A stretch of 64,000 nucleotides of DNA from Flavobacterium pisciphilum. Its GTDB lineage: Bacteria > Bacteroidota > Bacteroidia > Flavobacteriales > Flavobacteriaceae. The notes beneath the pieces are model-generated. The model was not told the DNA's origin, did not search any database, and saw only the letters and a program-made list of their open reading frames with translations. The translations under genes and the position numbers were made by a program. Shown here piece by piece: positions 29,601 through 38,195 of this stretch (the stretch's first letter is position 1; each line of letters opens with the position of its first letter). Location of the stretch: positions 620,001 to 684,000 of the forward strand of contig NZ_JAJJMO010000001.1 of the NCBI RefSeq assembly GCF_020905345.1, written 5' to 3'.

Positions 29601-31569
29601 GATAAAAATCTAAATCAAAAATATAATCTACTTGTGTAATTAAGATATTAAGCGATGTATCCTCAATAATATGTTCCTTACGATTTAAAGGATATTCAGG
29701 ATCTATGCACACATATGCTGCGCCGGCTTTCAAAACACCTAAAATGGCTATGATTGTCATTTCAGACCTATCTAGCATAATACCTATCAAATCATTTCTC
29801 TGAGTATCATAACTTTCAATTAAATAGCTAGCCAATTTATCAGATTCTTCATTAAGTTGCTGATAGGTAAGTTCTTTTCCTCCAAATACAATAGCACTAT
29901 GATTTGGTGTTCTTACCACCTGTTCTTCAAATAAATCTATAACTGACTTGGCTTTCTCATACTCTTTATTTGTAGTATTCCAATCGTAAACAAGCTGATT
30001 TAATTCTGTTTCACTTAGTAAATTGATTTGGGAGTATGGCTTCTCTGGTGTTTTTGTTACTTGCTCAAGTAGATTTATAAAATGACTAAGAAGTCTTTCT
30101 ATCGTCTCATCTTTAAATAAACTTTTAGCATAACTTAAAATCCCAGTAAGCTCCTCTTCGCTATCATTAATATAAATGGAAATGTCAAGTTTTTCAACTC
30201 CGTCTACATTCCCCACATCGTATGGATTCAGAAAGTTCTTCTCTTGATTTATCGTTTTATCTTGTCCTTCAAAACTTTGAACTGCAAATAACACCTGAAA
30301 AATAGGATGTATAGAAGTATTGCGTTCTCCTCCTAATTCATCCACTATTTTTTCAAAAGGCAAGTCTTGATGCAATTGGGCATCTATTTGATTTTGATGA
30401 ACTTGCTCTATTAATTCTTTAAAACTTTGACTTTTATTAAGTAGTGTTCTATTCACTTGGGTATTGACAAAAAAACCAATAAGTTCTTCCGTTTGGCGAT
30501 TATGGCGATTGGCAACAGGGCTACCAATCACAATGTCATCCTGATTAGTATACTTACTAAACAAAATATTTATACTACTTAACATAACACTATTTAATGT
30601 TACGCCACATTGCTGAGCTAGTCCTCTTAATTTTTCACTAACTTCTTTACTTATCGTAAAAGACTGACCTCCCCCATTGTAATCGATTGAAGCTGGTCTG
30701 GTATAGTCCTTCGGAAATTCTAAAGTCTGATATCCCAACAATTTCTCTTTCCAATAACTTAGCTGCTTTTCTAAGATTTCCCCAGTCAAATAAGATCTTT
30801 GCCACAACGAATAATCTTTATATTGAATCTCCAATTCAGGTAAACTGAAGTTTTTATCATTTCTAATATAAGCTTCATAATAGGCTCGAAATTCTTTGTG
30901 AAATATATTTTTAGACCAACCATCACTAGCGATATGGTGTGTCGTAATTGTCAATAACGTTTTATTTAATAAATCATCCGATGCTGATTTAATGTTATAA
31001 AGCTTTATACGAATAGGATATTCTATATTTAATTTAAAGGGCTGTTTAATTTCTTCTTTGATTAGATTTCTGCAATCCTCTAAATCAGACACTACAATTT
31101 CTTCAATAAATAGGGAATCATTATGTACTACCTGAATACTGGTATTTTGATTTTCTCTCTGTTCAATAGTACTTCTTAATACTTCATGTCTTGATACAAT
31201 CTTTTGCAGAGCGTATCTTACACCTTCTTTATCAGTATCCGATTCTAATTCAAACACTTCATACAAATTAAAAGCGTTAGTTCCTTCCTCAAACTGTTCG
31301 ATAAACCACAAACGTTCTTGGCCAGGACTTAATGGATAGTATGTTAGCGTACTATCCTTGAATATTTCCGTATCTAAGAACTTCTCTTTCGAAAAAATTT
31401 GATTTTCATTAAGAATGGAGGCTATTTTTCCTTTATTGTTTACAAGGAAATTTTTTGTTTCCTCGTTTTGAAATTTTTTGGGTATTGAAAATTGAATTGT
31501 TTCATTATGAAGCCAAATAGCACCTTCATTAATTCTAAATTCATAAAACATGATCTCTATATTATCCAT
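23647..31569 (-). CDS. Hybrid NRPS-PKS gene 3 (C-A-T-KS-AT-KR-ACP, 2640 aa)
   Basis: One amino-acid module fused to one polyketide module. TubC-like docking domain (1-50), C with HHIASDGWS near residue 213, A with YTSGTTGKPKG near 696, T GGNSIL near 1083. KS with NTACSTG (Cys near 1312), ECHGTATH (about 1449) and KANIGH (about 1489). AT with GHSIGEY near 1770 and a HAYH specificity motif near 1870, which points to malonyl-CoA. KR with TGGLGGVA near 2292 and the Ser...Tyr...Asn set ending EYCAAN near 2439. ACP GGNSIL near 2588. There is no DH or ER, so the product should be a gamma-amino-beta-hydroxy (statine-like) unit. The A pocket DGSTHGAVYK is unassigned (X3) and its second half is almost identical to that of the fourth A domain of gene 2. 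The start codon lies 20 bp after the gene 4 stop and the gene 2 start 30 bp after this stop, so the genes are probably one operon. Confidence 0.97.
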   Translation of the reverse strand: MDNIEIMFYEFRINEGAIWLHNETIQFSIPKKFQNEETKNFLVNNKGKIASILNENQIFSKEKFLDTEIFKDSTLTYYPLSPGQERLWFIEQFEEGTNAFNLYEVFELESDTDKEGVRYALQKIVSRHEVLRSTIEQRENQNTSIQVVHNDSLFIEEIVVSDLEDCRNLIKEEIKQPFKLNIEYPIRIKLYNIKSASDDLLNKTLLTITTHHIASDGWSKNIFHKEFRAYYEAYIRNDKNFSLPELEIQYKDYSLWQRSYLTGEILEKQLSYWKEKLLGYQTLEFPKDYTRPASIDYNGGGQSFTISKEVSEKLRGLAQQCGVTLNSVMLSSINILFSKYTNQDDIVIGSPVANRHNRQTEELIGFFVNTQVNRTLLNKSQSFKELIEQVHQNQIDAQLHQDLPFEKIVDELGGERNTSIHPIFQVLFAVQSFEGQDKTINQEKNFLNPYDVGNVDGVEKLDISIYINDSEEELTGILSYAKSLFKDETIERLLSHFINLLEQVTKTPEKPYSQINLLSETELNQLVYDWNTTNKEYEKAKSVIDLFEEQVVRTPNHSAIVFGGKELTYQQLNEESDKLASYLIESYDTQRNDLIGIMLDRSEMTIIAILGVLKAGAAYVCIDPEYPLNRKEHIIEDTSLNILITQVDYIFDLDFYQGNLFSIDVQLDSISISDQLSKKVIQPDDLAYVIYTSGTTGKPKGVELTHANLNNLSFNIIEAFDIDEQTISSQIISTSFDGAVSEIYPTLIAGGTLHIVSEEIKQNGNLMKHIASEEITHLTVPADLLESFEYLALNKLKTIHVGGGVNSVACLNRWSNGRKLINAYGPTEGTVYTTMHQYKEGDLNAKIGKPISNTNAYVLDNNNAPVPVGVIGELYIGGASLSRGYLNRSDLTAERFVNNPFATEADKAKGYTRLYKTGDLVRWLPDGNLEYIGRGDDQVKIRGYRIELGEIEYAMSQIDGIKQVSVLAKERKTETVTTKYLVGYYVLDTHELTIDQASIMEKLSRVLPDYMVPTALVAMESFPLTINGKLDKRALPDPEFNTVVDYVKPETELEIKLCVIYSEVLGLSSDQVSIHQNFFKMGGNSILSLQLKQKLNQLDEFREISIADLFEYNSIIKLIQSIRPTTLPKYQLKTSSLESTAHEIAIISTSGAFSGAENTTEFWHLIANQQEGIELYSKEECLQRGVEEWLLEMPNFVPVLGQVEGIENFDPVFWGISPNEAKQTNPQIRKFIEHSWFVLESSGYSQERKKHNIGVFAGSGNSDYFYEHILNGEKADQINMWEAAASNSKDALATKTAFFLGLSGPATSINTACSTGLVSVVEACKNLQLGFCDMALAGGVSFGEPDGIGYLYEEGMISSKDGHCRTFDDQASGTIGTSGVGVVLLKRLEDAIKDGDTILGVIKGYATNNDGDRKTSYTAPSLIGQSECIINAQRMAGVSSNEIDYVECHGTATHLGDPIEVQALREAFAFNEDKEKPLSRKTVLGAVKANIGHADSAAGTASLIKVCAMLQNNILPGQVNFENPNPELGLEQTNFEILKQNREWLPNHGKQRLAGVSSFGVGGTNAHVIIGDYIAPTKEPQETTITEEHHSIKYIIPVSAKSGPSLEQNKTALLNYLTGIQNTQQAVTIRDIAYSLQEKKEQFQYRSVYSAQTIDDLIAELKENTITTEVNTESNAKTVFMFPGQGAQYIDMAKALYENEPIFKATIDKCISIANQHLEVDLHQVMYPNAGDVYDINQTQWSQITLFIIEYSLSEYLTHLGVKADAYIGHSIGEYVAATLSGVFSLEDAIKTVISRGQLMQSMESGSMIAIHSSESDIQEIVKEYDCEIAVINSLENIVISGSHDKIQNLKTALENQGIISIKLNVSHAYHSVMMEGILDKFEKEFSDVKLNAPKKKFISNLTGEFATAEVTSPRYWCNQLRNTVQFAEGINTLSKQFNHQVSFIEVGPGKGLGSFINTYKKLNNYKYLQSVQLLCSAREVHENVENGLLNKEQLIAKLWMNGVIEKPNEVQFFKQAKLLSNLPVYQFDSQKYWLEKGKETKSQDQLALLPEEKWLSAPVWSAVSSFKANKVINSVAKKALIFIREDQKDILDFHSLCEEIQLVIIDSNLNQIDYSETIKINSENEDHFKNLGSYFKTKQITFDMIIHCSSIDNTSQSEDKLNNSFYSLFLIRQYLLNSNGFKKLVVLTNGLTQITSEDTINPFNGTLVGAIRNINHEFLNLDARTIDIGYNYSNVESSISQVVSNEAYKKSDELLAVRFGKLWIERFEKIDNSVVEERIIEDGDVILITGGLGGVALSIAKYISEKNRVKFILVSRKNIYDEQNPSNYVRSKFKIIEEIIANNSSVDIQCFDISNSQQVETLIKNMQNVYGSIKGIIHTAGVKSLDIEEYNLTNIKNVLGGKVYGIDNILNVIDLTSTKFIAFTSSLSSIMGDINRLEYCAANSYLDYLAMDKKNFKNINTLAVNWPGWSDTGMVREDSISSIETIKPLTGLSNLLHLNTVNQNEGAELFYRLINQTSYDQVVVSKLDIHTLKSTLFSQNETPSDNQEIKIIEDDYSEKEFQVAVIFANILGLEQISIHDDFFKLGGNSILATQFSHRMSAMFDADVKIADIFRFKNCKALAENIQVLEIASENVQMEF
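25400..28440 (-). repeat. KS-AT paralogous block, gene 3 copy
   Basis: Aligned without net gaps to the gene 5 block at an offset of 14557 bp (checked near the T domain, the AT HAYH motif and the post-AT linker). It is more diverged than the gene 2 repeats. Both copies keep the KS and AT catalytic motifs. Confidence 0.8.
28456..29520 (-). repeat. A-domain core (A3 to A10) shared with gene 2, copy in gene 3
   Basis: Partner of 9466-10530. The similarity runs from the ALPDPEF region back to the DDLAYVIYTSG motif, then is lost. This marks a within-domain exchange rather than duplication of a whole A domain. Confidence 0.85.
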
Positions 31570-31589
31570 TCGTTTCTTACTTAAAATTT

Positions 31590-34500
31590 TTATATTATTG
31601 ACAACTCAAAACTGATATTCTCATCATTGACCTTTTTTGCCTTACACTTTTCAATTATTAGACTAATCATTCTAAATTTAAAAACATCAGCTACTTTAAC
31701 ATTAGATCCTAATAACTTGCTCATACGATGCGAAGCCTGTATCGCCAAAATAGAATTACCTCCTATTTTGAAAAAGTCATCCGTGATTCCCACTTGATCT
31801 AATCCCAGTAGTCCCATCCAGATTTCACAAACTGCTATTTCCATTTCAGTAGTTGGAGCAACATAATCTACTTCAGAAGAAGTAAATTCAGGATCCGGTA
31901 AAGCCCGTTTGTCTAATTTACCATTGATGGTTAATGGAAAAGATTCCATTGCAACCAAGGCTGTCGGAACCATATAATCTGGTAATACTTCCGATACTCT
32001 ATTTTGAATAGCAACCGAAGTCATATCGCAATCTGATACATAATAACCTACCAAGTATTTAGTGGTAGTCGTTTCAGTCTTTCTTTCTTTAGCCAACACA
32101 CATACCTGATTGATTCCATCAATTTGTGATATAGCATGTTCGATTTCACCCAACTCGATACGATACCCTCGAATCTTGACTTGGTCGTCGTTTCTACCAA
32201 GATATTCTATATTACCATCTGGTAACCAACGTACCAAATCTCCCGTTTTATACAATTTTGTGTAGCCTTTGGCTTTATCAGCTTCGGTAGCAAATGGATT
32301 GTTTACAAAGCGTTCCGCTGTTAAATCAGGACGGTTTAGATATCCTCTGGATAAACCCGCTCCTCCAAGATACAATTCGCCTGTAACTCCTATAGGAACA
32401 GGTCTTTGATTAGAAGACAAGACATACACTTGGGTATTTTGAATAGGCTGACCGATTTGTTCTACCTCATCTGTTAGTATTTGTTTTCCTATTGCATAAA
32501 TACTAGCTTCAGTTGGACCATAATAATTAAACAGTTTTACTTTATCTGACCATAATTTTGCTGTTTGTTTATCACAAGGTTCTCCGGCGTATATCAAGCT
32601 AATTAAATCTGAGGTTATGTTTTGATCTAATTGACTTAATAAAACGGGTGGTAAATAAGCTAAATTAATTTTGTGAGTCGAAAAATAATTGGATAAACCA
32701 ATACTATCAATCCTAATCGAATTGGAAAGAATGTGCACCTCTAATCCTTGTAAAAGACTGCTGAATAGTTCGGATACAGAAACATCAAAAACATAAGAAG
32801 TATAGGCTGTTACCTTTTTAATTTTCTGGTGGTCATAAACACTAAATAAATCATTAATAGTATTGGAAGCTGCCTTATGTTCAATCATCACCCCTTTAGG
32901 TTTTCCTGTGGTTCCTGAGGTGTAAATCACGTAAGCCAGATCAGTAGATTGACTCTGTTGACCAAGATTGGTATTGTCTTCTCTCAGGTAAAATTCTTCT
33001 GATAAATCGATGTGAATAACCTTATCCTGCGGGAGTTCCTTTTCATCTAAGTGTCTTTGACTTAAAACAACCGCTGCTTGGGTATCTTCCAAGATATAAT
33101 CAATTCTTTCCTGAGGATAACTTGGGTCGATAGGCACATAAGCACCACCAGCTTTTAAAACTGCCAATATTCCAATAACCATTTCCAAACTTCTGTCTAG
33201 AAATAAGGCAATAAACGTGTCTGGAGTAAGTAATTGTTTCGTTTTTTCTTGATACTGCTCTCTAATATAACGCGCTAACTGATTGCTCTTTTCATTAAGT
33301 TCATTATAAGTTAATTCAGCTCCATCATAAACTAAAGCAATATTATTTGGAGTCTTAGCGACTTGTTCTTCAAATAATTCTTGAATCGTTTTGTCTTTCG
33401 GATATTCCTTATCCGTTACATTCCAATTGTAAACAAGCTGATTATACGCTACCGAAGTAAGCAAACTAATTTCGCTATACGCTTTATTAGGTGCTTGAGT
33501 TAACTCATCTAAAAGATGAACATAATGATGGATTAACCTAACTATTGTTTCTTTATCAAACAAGCTAGTAGCATAGCTAATCTCACCTGCAATTTCTTCC
33601 CCACTATCATCAATAAAAATCGACAAATCAAATTTTGCAATCTCATAAACATCTTCTATCTGAAAAGGTTTAAGGTAATTTTTCTGATCATTGGACGTTC
33701 TCTCAGAAGCACCAAAACTTTGTACTGTAAACAGAACCTGAAAAACAGGATGTCTTGAGGCATCACGTTCAACACCTAATTCATCAATTAATTTCTCAAA
33801 AGGTAAGTCCTGATGCAATTGAGCATCAGTTTGATCATGATGAACCTGTTGAATCAGTTCTTCAAAACTTTGAGAGTTAGTAAGCTGTGTTCTATGTGCT
33901 TGTGTATTGACAAAAAAACCAATAAGTCCTTCTGTTTGCCTATGGTGACGGTTGGCTGTTGCAGTACCAACCACAATATCATTCTGTCCCGTATATTTAC
34001 TCAAGAGAATATTCACACTACTTAACATCAAACTGTTTAAGGTTATTCCGTACTGATGAGTCAATGCGCGTAATTTTTGACTAAGCTCTTTATTAAGTGT
34101 AAACTCCTGATGGTCTCCACTATAATCTATTTCTGCTGGTCTGGTATAATCCGTAGGAAATTCCAAAGTCTGGAATCCTGACAGTTTATCTTTCCAATAA
34201 CTTAACTGTTTTTCTAAGGTTTCCCCAGTCAAATACGCTCGTTGCCACAACGCATAATCCTTGTATTGAATCTCTAATTCAGGTAAGTTGAAGTTTTTAT
34301 CGTTGCTAATATAAGCTTCATAATAAGCCGATAATTCTCTTTGAAATACCTCCATCGACCAACCATCACTAGCAATATGATGTGTTGTAATCAGCAATAT
34401 TGTTTTATTTAATGATACACCAGATGCAGATTCAATAGTATAAAACGTAATGCGGATAGGATATTCTGTACTTAGATTAAAAGGACGGTTGATGTCTTCT

Positions 34501-37500
34501 TCAATCAAGGACTGATAATCATCGGTATCCATTACGCGAACTTCTCCGATAGAAAGCGCTTCATCGTGTACTTTCTGAATACCATGTTCCTGAGCTTCGT
34601 TTTGTTCAATGGTACTTCGCAATACTTCATGTCTTGAAACAATCTGTTGCAAGGCATATTTTATACCTTCTTTATCTGTAGTTACATCAAGTTCATATAA
34701 ACCTGGCATATGATACGCATTGGTACCTTGTTCATATTGCTCGATAAACCACAGGCGCTCTTGGGCAAATGAAAGTGTGCCTTGATTGGAATCTATTTTT
34801 GGGATAATTATTTGTGATTGTCCAGTTGCATGAACCAATAATTTAGATATGGTTTTGTGCTTAAAAATATCAGCCACTTTAACATTAGATCCTAATAACT
34901 TGCTCATACGATGTGAAGCCTGTATTGCCAAAATAGAATTCCCTCCTATTTTGAAAAAATCATCTGTGATTCCCACTCGATCTAATGCAAGTAAGCTCAT
35001 CCAAATCTCACAAACTGCTGTTTCTATTTCGGTGCTTGGAGCAACATAATCTGCTTCAGAAGAAGTAAATTCAGGATCAGGTAAGGCGCGTTTGTCTAAT
35101 TTACCATTGATGGTTAATGGAAAAGATTCCATTGCTACCAAGGCTGTCGGAACCATATAATCTGGCAAGACTTCCAATACTCTATTTTGAATATCCACCG
35201 AAGTCATTTCGTAATCCGATACATAATAACCGACCAAGTACTTAGTGGTCGCTGTTTCGGTTTTTCTTTCTCTAGCCAACACACATACCTGATTGATTCC
35301 ATCAATTTGAGACATAGCATGTTCTATCTCGCCCAACTCGATACGATACCCTCGGATTTTAACCTGATCGTCGTTTCTACCAAGATATTCTATATTACCA
35401 TCTGGTAACCAACGTACCAAATCGCCCGTTTTATACAATTTTGTGTAGCCTTTGGCTTTATCAGCTTCAGTAGCAAATGGATTGTTTACAAAACGCTCTG
35501 CTGTTAAATCAGGACGGTTTAGATATCCTCTGGATAAACCCGCTCCTCCTAAATACAATTCACCTGTAACTCCTATAGGAACAGGTTTTTGATTAGAAGA
35601 CAAAACATACACTTGGGTATTTTGAATAGGCAGACCGATTTGTTCTACCTCATCTGTTAGTATTTGTTTTCCTAGTGCATAAATACTAGCTTCAGTTGGA
35701 CCATAATAATTAAACAGTTTTACTTTATCTGACCATAATTTTGCTGTTTGTTTATCACAAGGTTCTCCAGCGTATATCAAACTAATTAAATCTGAGGTTA
35801 TGTTTTGATCTAATTGACTTAATAAAACGGGTGGCAAATAAGCTAAATTAATTTTGTGAGTCGAAAAATAATTGGATAAACCAATACTATCAATCCTAAT
35901 CGAATTGGAAAGAATATGCACCTCTAATCCTTGCAAAAGACTGCTGAATAGTTCGGATACAGAAACATCAAAAACATAAGAAGTATAGGCTGTTACCTTT
36001 TTAATTTTCTGCTCGTCATAAACACTAAATAAATCATTAATCGTATTGGAAGCTGCCTTATGTTCAATCATCACCCCTTTAGGTTTTCCTGTGGTTCCTG
36101 AGGTATAAATCACATAAGCCAAATCAGTAGATTGACTCTGTTGACCAAGATTTGTATTGTCCACTTTTTTATACAACTCTTCAGTCAAATCGATGTGAAT
36201 AACCTTATCCTGTGGAACTGTCTTTTCATCTAGGTGTCTTTGACTTAAAACAACCACTGCTTGGGTATCTTCCAAGATATAATCAATTCTTTCTTGAGGA
36301 TAACTTGGGTCGATAGGCACATAAGCACCACCAGCTTTTAACACAGCTAGTATACCAATAACCATTTCTAAACTTCTGTCTAAAAATAAAGCAATAAGCG
36401 TGTCGGGAGTAAGTAATTGTTGCGTTTTTTCTTGATACTGTTCTCTAATGTAACGCGCTAACTGGTTGCTCTTTTCATTAAGTTCATTATAAGTTAATTC
36501 AGCTCCGTCATAAACTAAAGCAATACTATTTGGAGTCTTAGCTACTTGTTCTTCAAACATTTGATGAATTGTCTTCTCCTTTGGATACACCTTATCGGTT
36601 GCATTCCAATTGTAAACAAGCTGATTATACGCTACTGAAGTAAGCAAACTAATTTCGCTATACGCTCTATTTGGCGCTTGTGCCAACTGATCTAAAAGAT
36701 AGATAAAATGATTCGATAGTCTCGAAATACTCTCTTTATCAAATAAACTTGTGGCATAACTAATTTCACCTGCAAGTTCTTCCTCACTATCATTTATAAA
36801 AATGGAAAAATCAAATTTTTCAACCTCATAAACACCTTCTATTTGACGTGCTTTAAGATAATTCTTTTGTTGTTCAGAATTATCACCTTGATCTCCAAAA
36901 CTTTGCACTCCACACATTACCTGAAAAATAGGGTGTCTTGAGGCATCTCGCTCAACACCCAATTCATCAATTAGTTTTTCAAAAGGTAAGTCTTGATGCG
37001 ATTGAGCATCAATTTGATCCTTATGAACGTGTTGAATCAGTTCTTCAAAACTTTGAGAGTTAGTGAGTAATGTTCTATTGGCTTGCGTGCTAATAAAAAA
37101 GCCTATTAAGTCCTGTGTTTGCCTCTGACTTCTACCTGCGTTAATACTTCCAACAACAATATCATCTTGTCCCGTATATTTACCTAAAAGAATATTCACA
37201 CTACTTAGTATCAAACTATTCAAGGTTACCCCATTACGTTGAGCCAATGCTCGTAATTTTTGACTAATTTCTTTATTAATTCTAAAATTATGAAGAGCTC
37301 CACTATAATTTATCTCAGCTGGTCTTCTATAATCCGTAGGAAATTCTAAAGTTTGAAATCCGGATAATTTTTCTTTCCAATAGTTTAATTGTTTTTCTAA
37401 AATTTCTCCAGTCAAATTAGACCTTTGCCATAAAGCATAATCCTTGTACTGAATCTCTAAATCTGGTAAACTAAAGTTTTTATCTTCCTTAATGTAAGCT

Positions 37501-38195
37501 TCGTAATATGCTGATAACTCTTTTTGAAATACTTCAATTGACCAACCATCACTAACAATATGATGTGTAGTAATCAATAATAAAGTCTTCAATGAAGTGT
37601 CAGAATCAGATTTAATCGTATAAAACGTAACACGAATAGGATACTCTTTATTTAAGTTAAAAGGACGATTAATCTCTTCTTTTATAAGTAAATTGAAATC
37701 GTCAGTAGCATCTAAGACAATTTCTTCAAAAGACAAAGGCTCGTTATGCAAGACTTGAATACCTCCTTCTTGTTTTTTCCCATATTCAATGGTACTTCTA
37801 AGCACTTCATGTCTTGAAACTATCTGCTGCAAAGCATACTTTATACCTTCCTTATCAGTTGTAGTATCTAATTCATATACTGCTGGTAAATGATAAACAT
37901 TCGTTCCCTGTTCATATTGCTCAATAAACCACAAACGTTCTTGAGCAAAAGAGAGAAGAGATTCATGCATATCTGTTTTAAAGATGCGTTTATTTAAAAA
38001 ATCATCTTCAGAAAAAATTTTATTATTAAATAAAAATGATTTAATCTCTGGTTTTAACTTAATTATGATTTCTCTTAATTCAGGACTTTTAAAATCATCT
38101 GATATTAATAAATGGATATCATTTTCTTCAATCCATAACAAAGAATCATTTTTCTTAAAATCATATATTAATTTGATTACTTCTATATTGTCCAT
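31590..38195 (-). CDS. NRPS gene 4, two modules (C-A-T-C-A-T, 2201 aa)
   Basis: TubC-like docking domain (1-50, KNDSLLWIEENDI), C with HHIVSDGWS near residue 215, A near 702, T GGNSIL near 1085, C with HHIASDGWS near 1274, A near 1763, T near 2146, then the tail NDENISFELSII. Both A domains have the same pocket, D-V-S-Y-I-A-Y-I-Y-(K), which I cannot assign (X2), so the protein should add the same residue twice. The first C domain must accept a polyketide-extended chain from the gene 5 ACP. The ATG overlaps the end of gene 5 by 13 nt (ATGGACAATATAG), which suggests translational coupling. The two A-T halves lie at a constant 3183-bp offset wherever I checked, the footprint of a module duplication. 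Both C domains have intact HHxxxDG motifs. Confidence 0.97.
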   Translation of the reverse strand: MDNIEVIKLIYDFKKNDSLLWIEENDIHLLISDDFKSPELREIIIKLKPEIKSFLFNNKIFSEDDFLNKRIFKTDMHESLLSFAQERLWFIEQYEQGTNVYHLPAVYELDTTTDKEGIKYALQQIVSRHEVLRSTIEYGKKQEGGIQVLHNEPLSFEEIVLDATDDFNLLIKEEINRPFNLNKEYPIRVTFYTIKSDSDTSLKTLLLITTHHIVSDGWSIEVFQKELSAYYEAYIKEDKNFSLPDLEIQYKDYALWQRSNLTGEILEKQLNYWKEKLSGFQTLEFPTDYRRPAEINYSGALHNFRINKEISQKLRALAQRNGVTLNSLILSSVNILLGKYTGQDDIVVGSINAGRSQRQTQDLIGFFISTQANRTLLTNSQSFEELIQHVHKDQIDAQSHQDLPFEKLIDELGVERDASRHPIFQVMCGVQSFGDQGDNSEQQKNYLKARQIEGVYEVEKFDFSIFINDSEEELAGEISYATSLFDKESISRLSNHFIYLLDQLAQAPNRAYSEISLLTSVAYNQLVYNWNATDKVYPKEKTIHQMFEEQVAKTPNSIALVYDGAELTYNELNEKSNQLARYIREQYQEKTQQLLTPDTLIALFLDRSLEMVIGILAVLKAGGAYVPIDPSYPQERIDYILEDTQAVVVLSQRHLDEKTVPQDKVIHIDLTEELYKKVDNTNLGQQSQSTDLAYVIYTSGTTGKPKGVMIEHKAASNTINDLFSVYDEQKIKKVTAYTSYVFDVSVSELFSSLLQGLEVHILSNSIRIDSIGLSNYFSTHKINLAYLPPVLLSQLDQNITSDLISLIYAGEPCDKQTAKLWSDKVKLFNYYGPTEASIYALGKQILTDEVEQIGLPIQNTQVYVLSSNQKPVPIGVTGELYLGGAGLSRGYLNRPDLTAERFVNNPFATEADKAKGYTKLYKTGDLVRWLPDGNIEYLGRNDDQVKIRGYRIELGEIEHAMSQIDGINQVCVLARERKTETATTKYLVGYYVSDYEMTSVDIQNRVLEVLPDYMVPTALVAMESFPLTINGKLDKRALPDPEFTSSEADYVAPSTEIETAVCEIWMSLLALDRVGITDDFFKIGGNSILAIQASHRMSKLLGSNVKVADIFKHKTISKLLVHATGQSQIIIPKIDSNQGTLSFAQERLWFIEQYEQGTNAYHMPGLYELDVTTDKEGIKYALQQIVSRHEVLRSTIEQNEAQEHGIQKVHDEALSIGEVRVMDTDDYQSLIEEDINRPFNLSTEYPIRITFYTIESASGVSLNKTILLITTHHIASDGWSMEVFQRELSAYYEAYISNDKNFNLPELEIQYKDYALWQRAYLTGETLEKQLSYWKDKLSGFQTLEFPTDYTRPAEIDYSGDHQEFTLNKELSQKLRALTHQYGITLNSLMLSSVNILLSKYTGQNDIVVGTATANRHHRQTEGLIGFFVNTQAHRTQLTNSQSFEELIQQVHHDQTDAQLHQDLPFEKLIDELGVERDASRHPVFQVLFTVQSFGASERTSNDQKNYLKPFQIEDVYEIAKFDLSIFIDDSGEEIAGEISYATSLFDKETIVRLIHHYVHLLDELTQAPNKAYSEISLLTSVAYNQLVYNWNVTDKEYPKDKTIQELFEEQVAKTPNNIALVYDGAELTYNELNEKSNQLARYIREQYQEKTKQLLTPDTFIALFLDRSLEMVIGILAVLKAGGAYVPIDPSYPQERIDYILEDTQAAVVLSQRHLDEKELPQDKVIHIDLSEEFYLREDNTNLGQQSQSTDLAYVIYTSGTTGKPKGVMIEHKAASNTINDLFSVYDHQKIKKVTAYTSYVFDVSVSELFSSLLQGLEVHILSNSIRIDSIGLSNYFSTHKINLAYLPPVLLSQLDQNITSDLISLIYAGEPCDKQTAKLWSDKVKLFNYYGPTEASIYAIGKQILTDEVEQIGQPIQNTQVYVLSSNQRPVPIGVTGELYLGGAGLSRGYLNRPDLTAERFVNNPFATEADKAKGYTKLYKTGDLVRWLPDGNIEYLGRNDDQVKIRGYRIELGEIEHAISQIDGINQVCVLAKERKTETTTTKYLVGYYVSDCDMTSVAIQNRVSEVLPDYMVPTALVAMESFPLTINGKLDKRALPDPEFTSSEVDYVAPTTEMEIAVCEIWMGLLGLDQVGITDDFFKIGGNSILAIQASHRMSKLLGSNVKVADVFKFRMISLIIEKCKAKKVNDENISFELSII
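31687..33497 (-). repeat. X2-specific A-T block, copy 1 (gene 4, second module)
   Basis: Near-identical to 34870-36680 at a constant offset of 3183 bp (1061 codons, one C-A-T module). It also matches the last A domain of gene 7 at an offset of 24479 bp across the A core. The ends are approximate. Confidence 0.8.
34870..36680 (-). repeat. X2-specific A-T block, copy 2 (gene 4, first module)
   Basis: Partner of 31687-33497. It has the same pocket residues and the same SELFSSLLQG and LIYAGEPCDKQ wording. Confidence 0.8.
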
